A stretch of DNA of 64,000 nt from Pedobacter sp. BAL39 (GTDB taxonomy: Bacteria > Bacteroidota > Bacteroidia > Sphingobacteriales > Sphingobacteriaceae), in assembly GCF_000170795.1 (NCBI RefSeq), contig NZ_ABCM01000025.1:1-64000 (forward strand), in the 5' to 3' direction. Position numbers and translations under genes: made by a program. Shown here one piece after another: positions 9,713 to 18,171 of this stretch (position 1 is the stretch's first letter; the number at the start of each line of letters is the position of its first letter). The notes under the pieces were generated by a model. It was not told the DNA's origin, made no database searches, and saw nothing but the letters and a program-made list of their open reading frames with translations.

Positions 9713-11350
9713 ATGAAAGGAAAATATTTAATATATACTACGTTGGTTGCCGCTATGTGCGTCGCCAATGGTTGTACAAAAATCGAAGAAGGTAACTACG
9801 ATGTGGTGCTTGCTGACGATTTTTACACGAACAAAAATGAGGTGATTTCTGCGGTATTGAGACCTTATACACATGCCAACGCATGGGTAACCCCATCTGG
9901 GCAGGATAACTGGTGGAGGGCTTCAGAGCTGTCGGCAGATCAGCTGGCCTGGCCAACAAAAGGGCGTCACGGTGAGGATGGTGGAAAATGGAAACGTCTG
10001 CATTACCATACCTGGACTGTAGATGAGGCCGGTATTAACCAGGCTTGGATCCTGTTATTTGGCGGACTTGGCTATTGTAATTCTCCTATAGAGATCATTA
10101 GTGCTGCAGACTTGAGTAGAATGGGAATTACGGAAGAGGAAAGACAATCCTATTTGGCTGAACTAAAATTATTCCGTGCATTCCATTATCTGAAAGCCAT
10201 GGATCTTTGGGGAGGACTTCCAATTGCAACGAATACTACTGATCCGCTTAGACCAGCTACGTCTTCGAGACAGGAGATCTTTAACTTCGTAGAGAAGGAG
10301 ATCAAAGACAATATTGCGGCCGCACCGAAATTGTCCCGTGCTATGGTTGGAAGAATGTCCCAGGCAGGAGCCTATGCAATGCTTACTGAGCTGTATCTGA
10401 ATGCTGAAGCCTGGACGGGTACTCCGCGCTGGGATGATTGTATTGCTGCTGCTGATATGGTCATCACAGGTCAGGGTGGTGCCCAAAATGGAACCATGGC
10501 CCTGGATCCAAACATCACTGACCAGTTTAAGACTACCAATGACTTATCAAAAGAGGCGATCTTCTCTATTGCTTATAATTATACCATCGCCGCGTTTGAA
10601 CCTTCATGGCCAGGTGAATTTTATCACTTTAAACAACGTGAGATCTATGGAGGTGGCCGTAATGGCAATGATGGTATCGTATTGATCCCTGGTGTTTATA
10701 CTACATTTGGCGACAACGATCTTCGTAAGTCAGAGTGGCTGTTGGAAGGACCTCAGTTAAATTTCGTTACCGGAGCGCCGGTTACAGGATCTGAAGAGTA
10801 TAATAACCAGCCTTTGGTTTTCGTAGACAACATCAGGAAAAACAGATCTGGTTCCACGGTATCCAACATGAGCGAAGGGGAAGAAAACAGCGGTGTTCGT
10901 TTTAACAAGTATAAACTTGGTAACCAGGCTGCCGGACTGGGAGGTATTCCTATTGATCCAAACTATAACAATACAGATTGGAATGTTTATCGTTTAACAT
11001 GGATTTATTTTGCTAAAGCGGAAGCAATCATGCGTAGAAATGGTGGTGTTGCAGATGCAACTGCATTACAGTTGATCAATGACTGTCATTTGAGAGCTTT
11101 CGCTCCAGCTAATCAGGCCGCTGCCACGTACACTGCCGCCACTTTGACTATGGATGAGTTGCTTGCTGAACGTGGAAGGGAGTTTATCTTTGAAGGTTTT
11201 AGAAGGCAGGATTTGATCCGCTGGAATAAGTTTACTACTGCTACATGGTGGGATCATAATGCGTCGGCAACGACCCGTAACCTGTATCCTATACCACAGC
11301 AACAACGTGATTTAAACCCTAACCTGACCCAAAATCCAGGTTACAATTAA
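9713..11350 (+). CDS. SusD/RagB-family outer-membrane lipoprotein
   Basis: Binding lipoprotein partner of the SusC just upstream. I start it at the ATG at 9713 (MKGKYLIYTTLVAAMCVANGC), which gives a clean lipoprotein signal with lipidated Cys21; an ATG at 9683 inside the susC end would add ten residues before that signal. The 545-residue body carries SusD features: FRAFHYLKAMDLWGGLP in the first third, and FEGFRRQDLIRW plus PIPQQQRDLNPNLTQNPGY at the end. It is followed by a strong terminator at 11413-11445, which ends the susCD operon. Confidence 0.93.
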   Translation: MKGKYLIYTTLVAAMCVANGCTKIEEGNYDVVLADDFYTNKNEVISAVLRPYTHANAWVTPSGQDNWWRASELSADQLAWPTKGRHGEDGGKWKRLHYHTWTVDEAGINQAWILLFGGLGYCNSPIEIISAADLSRMGITEEERQSYLAELKLFRAFHYLKAMDLWGGLPIATNTTDPLRPATSSRQEIFNFVEKEIKDNIAAAPKLSRAMVGRMSQAGAYAMLTELYLNAEAWTGTPRWDDCIAAADMVITGQGGAQNGTMALDPNITDQFKTTNDLSKEAIFSIAYNYTIAAFEPSWPGEFYHFKQREIYGGGRNGNDGIVLIPGVYTTFGDNDLRKSEWLLEGPQLNFVTGAPVTGSEEYNNQPLVFVDNIRKNRSGSTVSNMSEGEENSGVRFNKYKLGNQAAGLGGIPIDPNYNNTDWNVYRLTWIYFAKAEAIMRRNGGVADATALQLINDCHLRAFAPANQAAATYTAATLTMDELLAERGREFIFEGFRRQDLIRWNKFTTATWWDHNASATTRNLYPIPQQQRDLNPNLTQNPGYN

Positions 11351-11412
11351 TCCGGGCTTTCTGCAGACTTCAATCTGAAAATTGTTGTGCAGTTAAATCG
11401 ACTTAATCATAT

Positions 11413-11445
11413 AAAAACGGCGCCTGAGAATCAGGCGCCGTTTTT
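11413..11445. terminator. bidirectional intrinsic terminator
   Basis: Perfect inverted repeat with a 15-bp stem (A-run, then CGGCGCCTGA, loop GAA, then the complement and a T-run). It lies between the convergent susD and the PLP-enzyme gene and can terminate both. Confidence 0.9.
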
Positions 11446-11460
11446 ATATTTCATTTTGGG

Positions 11461-12330
11461 CTAGAATTTTTCTTTCATCCCCATCAATCCCAGCAACCCA
11501 CCCGTATGCAACGCAACGATCCTTTCCTCAGGTCTGATCTCACCGGCCTGCTGAAGGTCCTCTATCGCAAAGCACATCTTTGCTGTATAAACCGGGTCAA
11601 GGAGCACGCCATGTTGTGCCACGAAAGCTTTGATGAAGCTGATCAGCTCTGATGTAGTCTTTGCATAACCACCAAAATGATAATCGTAGTGCATGATCAA
11701 CTGATCGGATTCACCGGTATATTTAATGATTTCTTCCCTGATGAATTCCGCGCCTTTGAGCACGGGGATGACATGCAGTTTAGTTTTTCTATGATGTTTC
11801 AGTATTCCTTGTAAGAGTCCTGCTCCAGTGGTTCCTGTGCCTGCGGCACAAAATAGATGTGCTGTATCTTCCGGCAGCTCGTCGATGATCTCTGCACATC
11901 CCCTGACTGCTTCTATTCCTGCGCCTCCTTCATCCACATAGATGGCATCGGGATCATTGCTGAAATGCTGTTCAAAAAGTAAGTGTTTGTTCCGATAAGC
12001 CGTTCTGTCGGTAAAGAGAAGTTTCATGCCATACAGTTTGCACAGCGTAAGTATTTCATTATTGACGTTTTCGCCACGTACGAATGCCGTGGATTTTAAC
12101 CCGCTTCTGGCAGCTGCGGCGGCGGTGGCGACAAGGTGGTTGGAGTAAGCACCTCCGAAGGTCACCAGATGATGACGTTGGAGGTGCGATGCTTTTTCTA
12201 AGATGTACTTTAATTTACGCCATTTATTCCCTGAGATATAAGGGTCAATTAAATCATCTCTTTTAATCCAGTACTGTTGTAGGCAGGTGTGTTTTAACTG
12301 CTGTAGCGGACTGTAAATATCTGTAAACAT
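11461..12330 (-). CDS. ACC deaminase/D-cysteine desulfhydrase family PLP enzyme
   Basis: Fold-type II pyridoxal-phosphate enzyme of 289 residues. The N-terminal segment YWIKRDDLIDPYISGNKWRK holds the family pattern with the Schiff-base lysine in SGNKWRKL. TFGGAYSNH follows, and a Gly-rich phosphate-binding loop (AAGTGTTGAG) lies in the middle. The family acts on ACC, D-cysteine or related amino acids; Bacteroidota members are usually shorter (about 290-300) than true ACC deaminases (about 340), and their substrate is often unknown. It is a single gene ending against the terminator it shares with susD. A role as ACC deaminase in particular is not shown. Confidence 0.85.
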   Translation of the reverse strand: MFTDIYSPLQQLKHTCLQQYWIKRDDLIDPYISGNKWRKLKYILEKASHLQRHHLVTFGGAYSNHLVATAAAAARSGLKSTAFVRGENVNNEILTLCKLYGMKLLFTDRTAYRNKHLLFEQHFSNDPDAIYVDEGGAGIEAVRGCAEIIDELPEDTAHLFCAAGTGTTGAGLLQGILKHHRKTKLHVIPVLKGAEFIREEIIKYTGESDQLIMHYDYHFGGYAKTTSELISFIKAFVAQHGVLLDPVYTAKMCFAIEDLQQAGEIRPEERIVALHTGGLLGLMGMKEKF

Positions 12331-12527
12331 AGATACAAATATAACAGCCTCTGTTCAGCCCCGGATATTATGGTTTAAAATAGATCTTCCTGATCAGGTA
12401 AGGAAAAAAGTTAAGGACAATCTTAACGTTTTGAGTAAAGTTTTTCATAAGCGTAGGTTTTTAACATTTTCATAAGTATTCACTTACAACGATCACGGTT
12501 TATCAAAAAGCAGACCAAATTCTTTTT

Positions 12528-12560
12528 TTTGAATTATGTAATTGTTAAAGATTAGTTTTG
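12528..12560 (+). promoter_or_regulatory. Bacteroidota-type promoter for rluD
   Basis: TTTG at 12528-12531, 21 bp, then TAGTTTTG at 12553-12560. This matches the -33 TTTG and -7 TAnnTTTG pattern and would start RNA about 50 nt upstream of the pseudouridine synthase start. Confidence 0.6.
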
Positions 12561-12618
12561 TAACCGAAAACAAAAGAGCAGGGCGCTTTTACGTTAGCAT
12601 AATACTGAAAAAAAATTG

Positions 12619-13650
12619 ATGGAAAATAGCAACAGCGTGCAGGAACTGGAAGAGCAGGATTTATACGAACACTTTAATATTGTTGTAGATAAAGGACAGT
12701 CTTTATTGAGGGTCGACAAATTCCTGATGGGACGTATGGAAAATGCTTCACGCAACCGCATACAAAATGCCATTGATGCAGGCAATGTTTTAGTGAACGG
12801 GAAAACGGTGAAGTCCAGCTATAAGGTGAAACCTGCTGACGAGATCTCGATTGTCTTTCCTCATCCTCCACGCGATACGGAAGTTTATCCTGAAGACATT
12901 CCTCTGGACATCGTTTATGAAGACAATGACCTGCTGGTGGTCAACAAGCCTGCAGGGATGGTGGTACACCCTGGGTACAACAATTACACTGGCACGCTGG
13001 TGAATGCACTGGCTTTTCACTTTGAGCAACTGCCGCAGCTTCCAGGTAACGAAGGCCGCCCGGGACTGGTTCACCGTATTGATAAGGATACTTCAGGACT
13101 CCTGCTGATCAGCAAGAACGAGATCACCATGACCAAACTGGCAAAGCAGTTTTTTGACCACAGCATCACCCGCAAATACATTGCCCTGGCATGGGGAGAT
13201 ATTGCTGAAAATGGGACGGTTACGGGTTTCATCGGACGTAGTCTGAAGAACAGGATTGTGATGGATGTCTACGACGATGAAGAAAAAGGTAAGTGGTCGG
13301 TAACACATTATACGGTATTGGAACGTTTAGGATATGTAACTTTAATCAGCTGCCAGCTTGAAACTGGCCGTACACATCAAATCAGAGCACATATGCAGCA
13401 TATCGGACATCCTTTATTCAACGACGCCAATTATGGTGGCGACAAAATTGTTAAGGGGACGACCTTCAATAAATACAAACAGTTTGTTCAGAATTGTTTT
13501 GAAATCATGCCTAGGCAATCGCTTCATGCGCAGACATTGGGTTTCATCCATCCGACAACAAAGAAATATATGGAGTTTGAAGCTCCCTTGCCTGCAGACT
13601 TTGATGGCGTATTGAATAAATGGAGAAACTATATCGTTCAGCCGTCGTAA
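12619..13650 (+). CDS. rluD: RluD-family 23S rRNA pseudouridine synthase
   Basis: Converts uridines to pseudouridine in large-subunit rRNA (RluA/RluC/RluD family). The 343-residue protein has an N-terminal S4 RNA-binding domain (about 25-90, SLLRVDKFLMGRM and NGKTVKSSYKVKP), a catalytic domain with HRIDKDTSGL (catalytic Asp155) and the C-terminal RTHQIRAHMQHIGHPL motif. A TTG immediately precedes the ATG; I use the ATG at 12619. The next gene begins with the base after its stop codon, so it is translationally linked to the frameshifted aminotransferase. Which uridines are modified cannot be told apart from sequence alone. Confidence 0.93.
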   Translation: MENSNSVQELEEQDLYEHFNIVVDKGQSLLRVDKFLMGRMENASRNRIQNAIDAGNVLVNGKTVKSSYKVKPADEISIVFPHPPRDTEVYPEDIPLDIVYEDNDLLVVNKPAGMVVHPGYNNYTGTLVNALAFHFEQLPQLPGNEGRPGLVHRIDKDTSGLLLISKNEITMTKLAKQFFDHSITRKYIALAWGDIAENGTVTGFIGRSLKNRIVMDVYDDEEKGKWSVTHYTVLERLGYVTLISCQLETGRTHQIRAHMQHIGHPLFNDANYGGDKIVKGTTFNKYKQFVQNCFEIMPRQSLHAQTLGFIHPTTKKYMEFEAPLPADFDGVLNKWRNYIVQPS

Positions 13651-14489
13651 ATGAACCAGGAATACATTTTACATAATGATGAACTGGTCTCGGTAAACCA
13701 TCCGATATTGGGCGTTAAAAACCGCGCCTTCAGGTATGGAGATGGTCTGTTTGAGTCCATGCGGATGTGTAACGGCAAGCTGAAGTTTCCGGAACTACAT
13801 GCAGACCGTCTTACTGCGGGAATGAGGGCGCTGAAGATGGATGGTAGTAACCTGATGGATGAGTATTTCCTGAAACAGAAAACTGCAGAGCTGAGCAAAA
13901 AGAACAGGTTGAAAGACAATGCCAGGTTCAGGTTGTCTGTTTACCGGGAGGGCGACGGACTATATACACCCGAGAGCAATAAGTTTGGTTATGTGCTGGA
14001 AGCTACCGCGATGGAAGACAGTATTTATGAGCTGAACCGGAAGGGGCTGATCATCGACGTATACGATGAGATCACCAAACCTGTAAATAAACTGTCCAAT
14101 TTTAAGACCACCAACTCACTGCTGTTGTCATGGCCGGACTCTATAAGAAACAACACCGCCTGGACGAGGCTTTTCTATTGAACCAGCATGGTTTTCTTTG
14201 TGAAAGTATCAGTTCCAACATCTTCGTGGTGTACGATCAGCAGATTTATACTCCCGCCTTGTCGGAAGGTTGTATTGCGGGAGTGATGCGCAATGTGGTT
14301 ATGGGTATGGCAAAATCGAATGGTATTCCCATGGTTGAAGCACAGATCAATCCTGAAGTATTGAACGAGGCCGAAGAAGTGTTCATTACCAATGCTACCG
14401 GTGGCATCCGCTGGGTGATGGGCTATGGCCGCAAACGATATTTTAATGAAATCTCAAAAGATTTGAGTGCCAGGCTGAATCAGTTGTAG
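13651..14489 (+). pseudogene. class IV aminotransferase, frameshifted
   Basis: PLP-dependent class IV aminotransferase (family of IlvE, D-amino-acid transaminase and aminodeoxychorismate lyase PabC) in two overlapping frames. Frame one (13651 to 14181) gives the N-terminal half with R-rich FRYGDGLFESMR and the likely PLP lysine K152 in SNFKTTNSL, then runs into unrelated residues. Frame two picks up the family sequence from about 14127 (MAGLYKKQHRLDEAFLLN, then GFLCESISSNIF with the PLP-contacting Glu, then TNATGGIRWV) to a stop at 14489. The total of 839 nt is one base short of a multiple of three, consistent with one lost base near 14125-14127. It follows rluD with no gap. Either a real disruption or a sequencing error; both halves otherwise look well conserved, which favours a recent event or an error. 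Confidence 0.85.
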
Positions 14490-14500
14490 CCTGGTTGCTT

Positions 14501-15412
14501 TTAAAGGCGCATACCCCTTAAAAACTCTTCTACGGTCATTCTCTTTTTACCTTCATACTGAAGGTCTGTCAACTTGATGAAGCCGTCTTTAGTGCTGAAC
14601 TTCAGGAAGGTTTTTCCATCAGACAGAAAGCCGCCTGCGGCAATACCAGGTTCTGTTTCTTCCATTTCCGCACTAAAAACCTTTAGTGTTTTGCCATTCA
14701 GCAGCGTGTAAGCAGTAGGATATGGGCTGAGCCCTCTGATGAGGTTGTATATTTTCGCAACCGGCTGGTTCCAATCAATCAGGCAATGCTCCTTGAAAAT
14801 CTTCGGTGCATGTTTCAGTTCGCCACTTTGCGGCTGTGGTTGCTCCTGGTAATCGCCCGACTCAATTGCCTTTACTGTTTTGACCAGCAGACCTGCGCCT
14901 GTTGCCATTAGTTTATCGTGTAAATCGCCCGCAGTGTCATTGTTCTGGATCTCGACTTTTTCCGAGAAGATCACGTCACCGGTATCGATTTCATGTTTCA
15001 GGAAAAATGTGGTGACGCCGCTTTCCTTTTCTCCATTAATGATGGCATGGTTGATGGGTGCTGCGCCGCGGTATTGTGGCAGGAGGGAGGCGTGGAGGTT
15101 GATGGTGCCCTTGGCAGGCATGTTCCATACCGCTTCTGGCAGCATCCTGAAGGCGACCACTACCTGTAGGTCGGCATTGATGGACTTCAGCTCTTCAAGA
15201 AACTCAGGGTCTTTTAGTTTCAGGGGTTGTAACACCTTGATGCCTTTCGCTACCGCATATTGCTTAACAGCACTTTCCTGGATCTTCTGGCCTCTGCCGG
15301 CAGGTTTGTCGGCCGCTGTAACTACGGCTGCAACATCAAAACCAGCTTCTACCAATGCGTTTAAAGAAGCGACAGCAAAATCGGGGGTACCCATAAAAAC
15401 TAATTTCATCAT
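14501..15412 (-). CDS. fmt: methionyl-tRNA formyltransferase
   Basis: Formylates the initiator Met-tRNA with 10-formyltetrahydrofolate. 303 residues, close to the family norm (about 310). The N-terminal domain opens with KLVFMGTPDFA and has the folate-site signature HASLLPQYRGAAPINHAI; the C-terminal OB-like domain contains IYNLIRGLSPYPTAYT. Two Met codons open the frame (15412 and 15409). It converges on the broken aminotransferase and is divergent from topoisomerase IB, 57 bp away. Essential housekeeping role. Confidence 0.96.
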   Translation of the reverse strand: MMKLVFMGTPDFAVASLNALVEAGFDVAAVVTAADKPAGRGQKIQESAVKQYAVAKGIKVLQPLKLKDPEFLEELKSINADLQVVVAFRMLPEAVWNMPAKGTINLHASLLPQYRGAAPINHAIINGEKESGVTTFFLKHEIDTGDVIFSEKVEIQNNDTAGDLHDKLMATGAGLLVKTVKAIESGDYQEQPQPQSGELKHAPKIFKEHCLIDWNQPVAKIYNLIRGLSPYPTAYTLLNGKTLKVFSAEMEETEPGIAAGGFLSDGKTFLKFSTKDGFIKLTDLQYEGKKRMTVEEFLRGMRL

Positions 15413-15469
15413 CCGTTGTTTTAGATAACAAAATAACTAAAAATTTCACGCATATCCTGCTCAAAATAT

Positions 15470-16537
15470 ATGTTTCAGACCCTGGAGGAAATTAAAGAAA
15501 GTGGATTGGTCTATGTAACAGATAGTAAACCTGGCATATATAGAAAGGGTAAACCCGGAAAATTCCATTACGAAGATAAGGATGGTAAAACCATCACTGA
15601 TGAACACCATCTGGCAAGGATCAAGGCGCTGGTACTGCCCCCGGCATGGACTTCTGTATGGATCAGTCCCAGGAAAAATGGTTACCTGCAGGCAACGGGC
15701 ATCGATGTGGCTGGAAGAAAACAATATCGGTATCATGCCGACTGGACCTCGAGGCGTTCTGATCAGAAGTACTTCCGCTTACTGGAGTTTGGGAAAACAC
15801 TTCCTGTAGCGCGCAAACGAATTGCCCGTGACCTTCGAAGAAAAGATTTTGATGAACAGAAGGTATTGGCCATCTGCCTGGAGTTTATGCAGAAAACACT
15901 GATCAGGATTGGCAACGAGTCCTACAAGCAGCTGTATGGCAGCTACGGATTGAGCACACTCAGGAACAAACATGTTAAGATCCAGGGGAATCAGCTGAAG
16001 CTGAGTTTTATTGGAAAGAAAGGCGTACAGCAGGAGCTGAAACTCAATGATAAAACCCTTTCTAAGCTGGTGAAAAAATGCATGGAAATTCCGGGACAGG
16101 ACCTCTTTCAATATTATACCGAAGATCATGAGCGCCGGGGCATAGACTCAGGCAAGATCAATAACTACATTAAGGAGATCACAGGCGATGACTTTAGTGC
16201 TAAGGATTTCAGGACTTGGGGTGGTACGCTGGAAGCATTGCGACAACTTGCAGTCTGCTGTTCCAATGTGGAAGAAATACAGCCTAAGAAGAAGGTGATC
16301 GTACAGGTACTGGATTGTGTAGCAAGTAAACTCGGCAACACCAGGGCAGTATGCAAAAGCTCTTATGTGTATCCGCTGCTGCTTGAAGCTTTTGAAAATG
16401 ATACTTTAGGGAAATATCTCAAAAAGATTGATGTCAGTAAAGCGCATACGAAGTTCGGAATGGAGAACGATGAGAAAGTGCTGATGCAGTTTTTGAGAGC
16501 AGCCAGAAAAGCAAAGGTTGAAAAAAAAGCGCGTTAA
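15470..16537 (+). CDS. DNA topoisomerase IB (poxvirus-like)
   Basis: Type IB enzyme that relaxes supercoils through a transient 3'-phosphotyrosine link. 355 residues with an N-terminal DNA-clamp domain (VLPPAWTSVWISPRKNGYLQATG, then the DVAGRKQYRYH region), then a tyrosine-recombinase-like catalytic domain containing LGNTRAVCKSSYVYP, where Tyr299 is the likely nucleophile, and the FSAKDFRTWGGTLEA segment with conserved Arg and Trp. Bacterial homologues are patchy but common in Bacteroidota. Monocistronic: its TAA stop lies inside the terminator hairpin that follows. Confidence 0.93.
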   Translation: MFQTLEEIKESGLVYVTDSKPGIYRKGKPGKFHYEDKDGKTITDEHHLARIKALVLPPAWTSVWISPRKNGYLQATGIDVAGRKQYRYHADWTSRRSDQKYFRLLEFGKTLPVARKRIARDLRRKDFDEQKVLAICLEFMQKTLIRIGNESYKQLYGSYGLSTLRNKHVKIQGNQLKLSFIGKKGVQQELKLNDKTLSKLVKKCMEIPGQDLFQYYTEDHERRGIDSGKINNYIKEITGDDFSAKDFRTWGGTLEALRQLAVCCSNVEEIQPKKKVIVQVLDCVASKLGNTRAVCKSSYVYPLLLEAFENDTLGKYLKKIDVSKAHTKFGMENDEKVLMQFLRAARKAKVEKKAR

Positions 16538-16546
16538 CGCGCTTTT
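16525..16546. terminator. bidirectional intrinsic terminator
   Basis: Perfect inverted repeat AAAAGCGCG / CGCGCTTTT around TTAA. It overlaps the last codons and stop of the topoisomerase gene and also serves the small minus-strand gene ending at 16550. Confidence 0.85.
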
Positions 16547-16549
16547 CTA

Positions 16550-16765
16550 TTAATTATCTTTCGGTGCTTTTTTCACCGGGTCTACAGGTTGCTCACTTTT
16601 TTCCCTCTGCTTCGCCGGATCTTTAAAATGAGGCTCTTCCTCAGTATAGTCTTTATCTTCAGGCTTTTTTACTGCCTTATCACCAGCGGGAACTTTGTCT
16701 TCCGGAATTTCCTCTTTATAATTGCTGCTGGGTTTATCATTCTTTTTCTTTGGCTCGCTGTTCAT
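16550..16765 (-). CDS. small hydrophilic disordered protein, hypothetical
   Basis: 71 residues, almost all Lys, Glu, Asp and Pro (KKPEDKDYTEEEPHFKDP), with no hydrophobic core, signal peptide or Cys. It looks intrinsically disordered. A clean ATG, a position between two real genes, and a terminator directly after the stop support it as a gene. It begins 10 bp after the NamZ-like gene ends on the same strand, so the two may be cotranscribed. No function recognised. Confidence 0.6.
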   Translation of the reverse strand: MNSEPKKKNDKPSSNYKEEIPEDKVPAGDKAVKKPEDKDYTEEEPHFKDPAKQREKSEQPVDPVKKAPKDN

Positions 16766-16775
16766 GATCTTCGCT

Positions 16776-18065
16776 TTAAGGATATAACAAGTACTGTTCG
16801 CGCATTGTTTTATAACGGCTCAGACCTGGTTCCCAGCTTTTACGGATTTCATCTTCCGATTTGCCGGCGACGATTTGTTCTTTTAGGGTGGACACTCCGA
16901 CGAGCTTGTCAATATTGCCCATCTGGTTGCTTAGCTTGTAGTTGAAAAAATCAGCTTTATTTGGCGAAGCTTTATAGAGCGCTATCAGCCATTCCAGTTT
17001 CAGCTTTTTCTCCTTACGGATGATCGCTGTGTCATAATTTCTCAGGTCAAGGCCATAGCATACCTGATCCTTAAAGATCGGCGTCTCGGCCATGCCCTTA
17101 ATGCCTTTAGGGGTAAATGAAAAACTATATTTTCCTTTCAGTGCAGGTGCGCCCAGCACTGTAAATGGAAATTGGGTGCCGCGTCCATGATTTAGATATA
17201 CTCCTTCAAAAAGACAGGTGGTAGGGTAAAGTAAAATGGATTGTGCCGTATTCAGGTTCGGTGATGGTTTTACTGGAAGTTCATAAGGCATATCATGGTT
17301 ATAATTGGCCACTTTAATGACCTTGATGCGGCATTTCACTTTGTCTTTCAGCCATCCTTCGCCATTCAGCATCTGCGCATATTCTCCAACAGTCAGGCCA
17401 TGGACAATGGGAATAGGCTGCAGGCCGATCCCGGAAACCAGTTTAGGGTCCAGAATCGGACCGTCAATGTAAAAACCATTGGGATTGGGCCTGTCAAAGA
17501 TCATTACTTCCTTATCGGCTCTTGCACAGGCCTCCATCACGTGCTGCAAGGTGTTGATATAAGTATAAAACCGGACACCGACATCCTGAATGTCAAATAT
17601 CATAATGTCTACATCGGCAAGGTCTGCTGCGGTGGGTATGGAGGTTTTTCCGTATAAAGAAACTACCTTGATGCCGGTTTTGGTATCCACAGCATCATTT
17701 ACATGCACACCTGCGCTGGCATTTCCCCGGAAGCCATGCTCAGGGCCGAAGATCTTGACAATATTGACGTCCAGCTTCAGCAGGCTGTCGACAGTCGTTT
17801 CCTTTCCGATGATGGAGGTTGGGTTGACAACCATGCCCACGCGTTTGCCTTTCAGATAGGGGAGGTACAATTCAGTTTGCTCTGCCCCGGTGCGTAAGGT
17901 TGAGTCCTGTTGCAGGTTGTTTTCTTTGACTGTTACCGGTCTCGGGGTAAGCGTATCTATTATTGACACACTACGTGTGGAGGTTACGGGGGCGCTGGTG
18001 CCACAGGCCAAAAGTGTCAGGCTGATCAATGCCGTATGCAGGATATTTGCTAATGGTGGTATCAT
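16776..18065 (-). CDS. NamZ-like exo-beta-N-acetylmuramidase (DUF1343)
   Basis: DUF1343 family, whose characterised member NamZ removes terminal N-acetylmuramic acid from peptidoglycan fragments. 429 residues. The N-terminal hydrophobic segment ends in LLAC (Cys21), so it should be a lipoprotein. Core motifs are GMVVNPTS, IFGPEHGFRG (carrying the Glu proposed as catalytic), FDIQDVGVRFYTYINTL, FDRPNPNG, GLTVGEYAQMLNGEGW and LNHGRGTQFPFTVLGAP. It probably acts in the periplasm in cell-wall recycling or scavenging. Divergent from the LolC/E-type permease, with about 100 bp between. Confidence 0.88.
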   Translation of the reverse strand: MIPPLANILHTALISLTLLACGTSAPVTSTRSVSIIDTLTPRPVTVKENNLQQDSTLRTGAEQTELYLPYLKGKRVGMVVNPTSIIGKETTVDSLLKLDVNIVKIFGPEHGFRGNASAGVHVNDAVDTKTGIKVVSLYGKTSIPTAADLADVDIMIFDIQDVGVRFYTYINTLQHVMEACARADKEVMIFDRPNPNGFYIDGPILDPKLVSGIGLQPIPIVHGLTVGEYAQMLNGEGWLKDKVKCRIKVIKVANYNHDMPYELPVKPSPNLNTAQSILLYPTTCLFEGVYLNHGRGTQFPFTVLGAPALKGKYSFSFTPKGIKGMAETPIFKDQVCYGLDLRNYDTAIIRKEKKLKLEWLIALYKASPNKADFFNYKLSNQMGNIDKLVGVSTLKEQIVAGKSEDEIRKSWEPGLSRYKTMREQYLLYP

Positions 18066-18139
18066 AGGGATAAAGATAATAAAATGTCAATGATCTGGTT
18101 TTCTCTATCAATTACCATGCAGAGATCAAATATTTATCC

Positions 18140-18147
18140 CATTTTTG
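18140..18147 (+). promoter_or_regulatory. possible -7 box for the LolC/E-type permease
   Basis: CATTTTTG, one mismatch from TAnnTTTG, 24 nt before the TTG start at 18172. No clear -33 element was seen. Confidence 0.3.
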
Positions 18148-18171
18148 CGGAGTCACCAATATTGAAAAACG

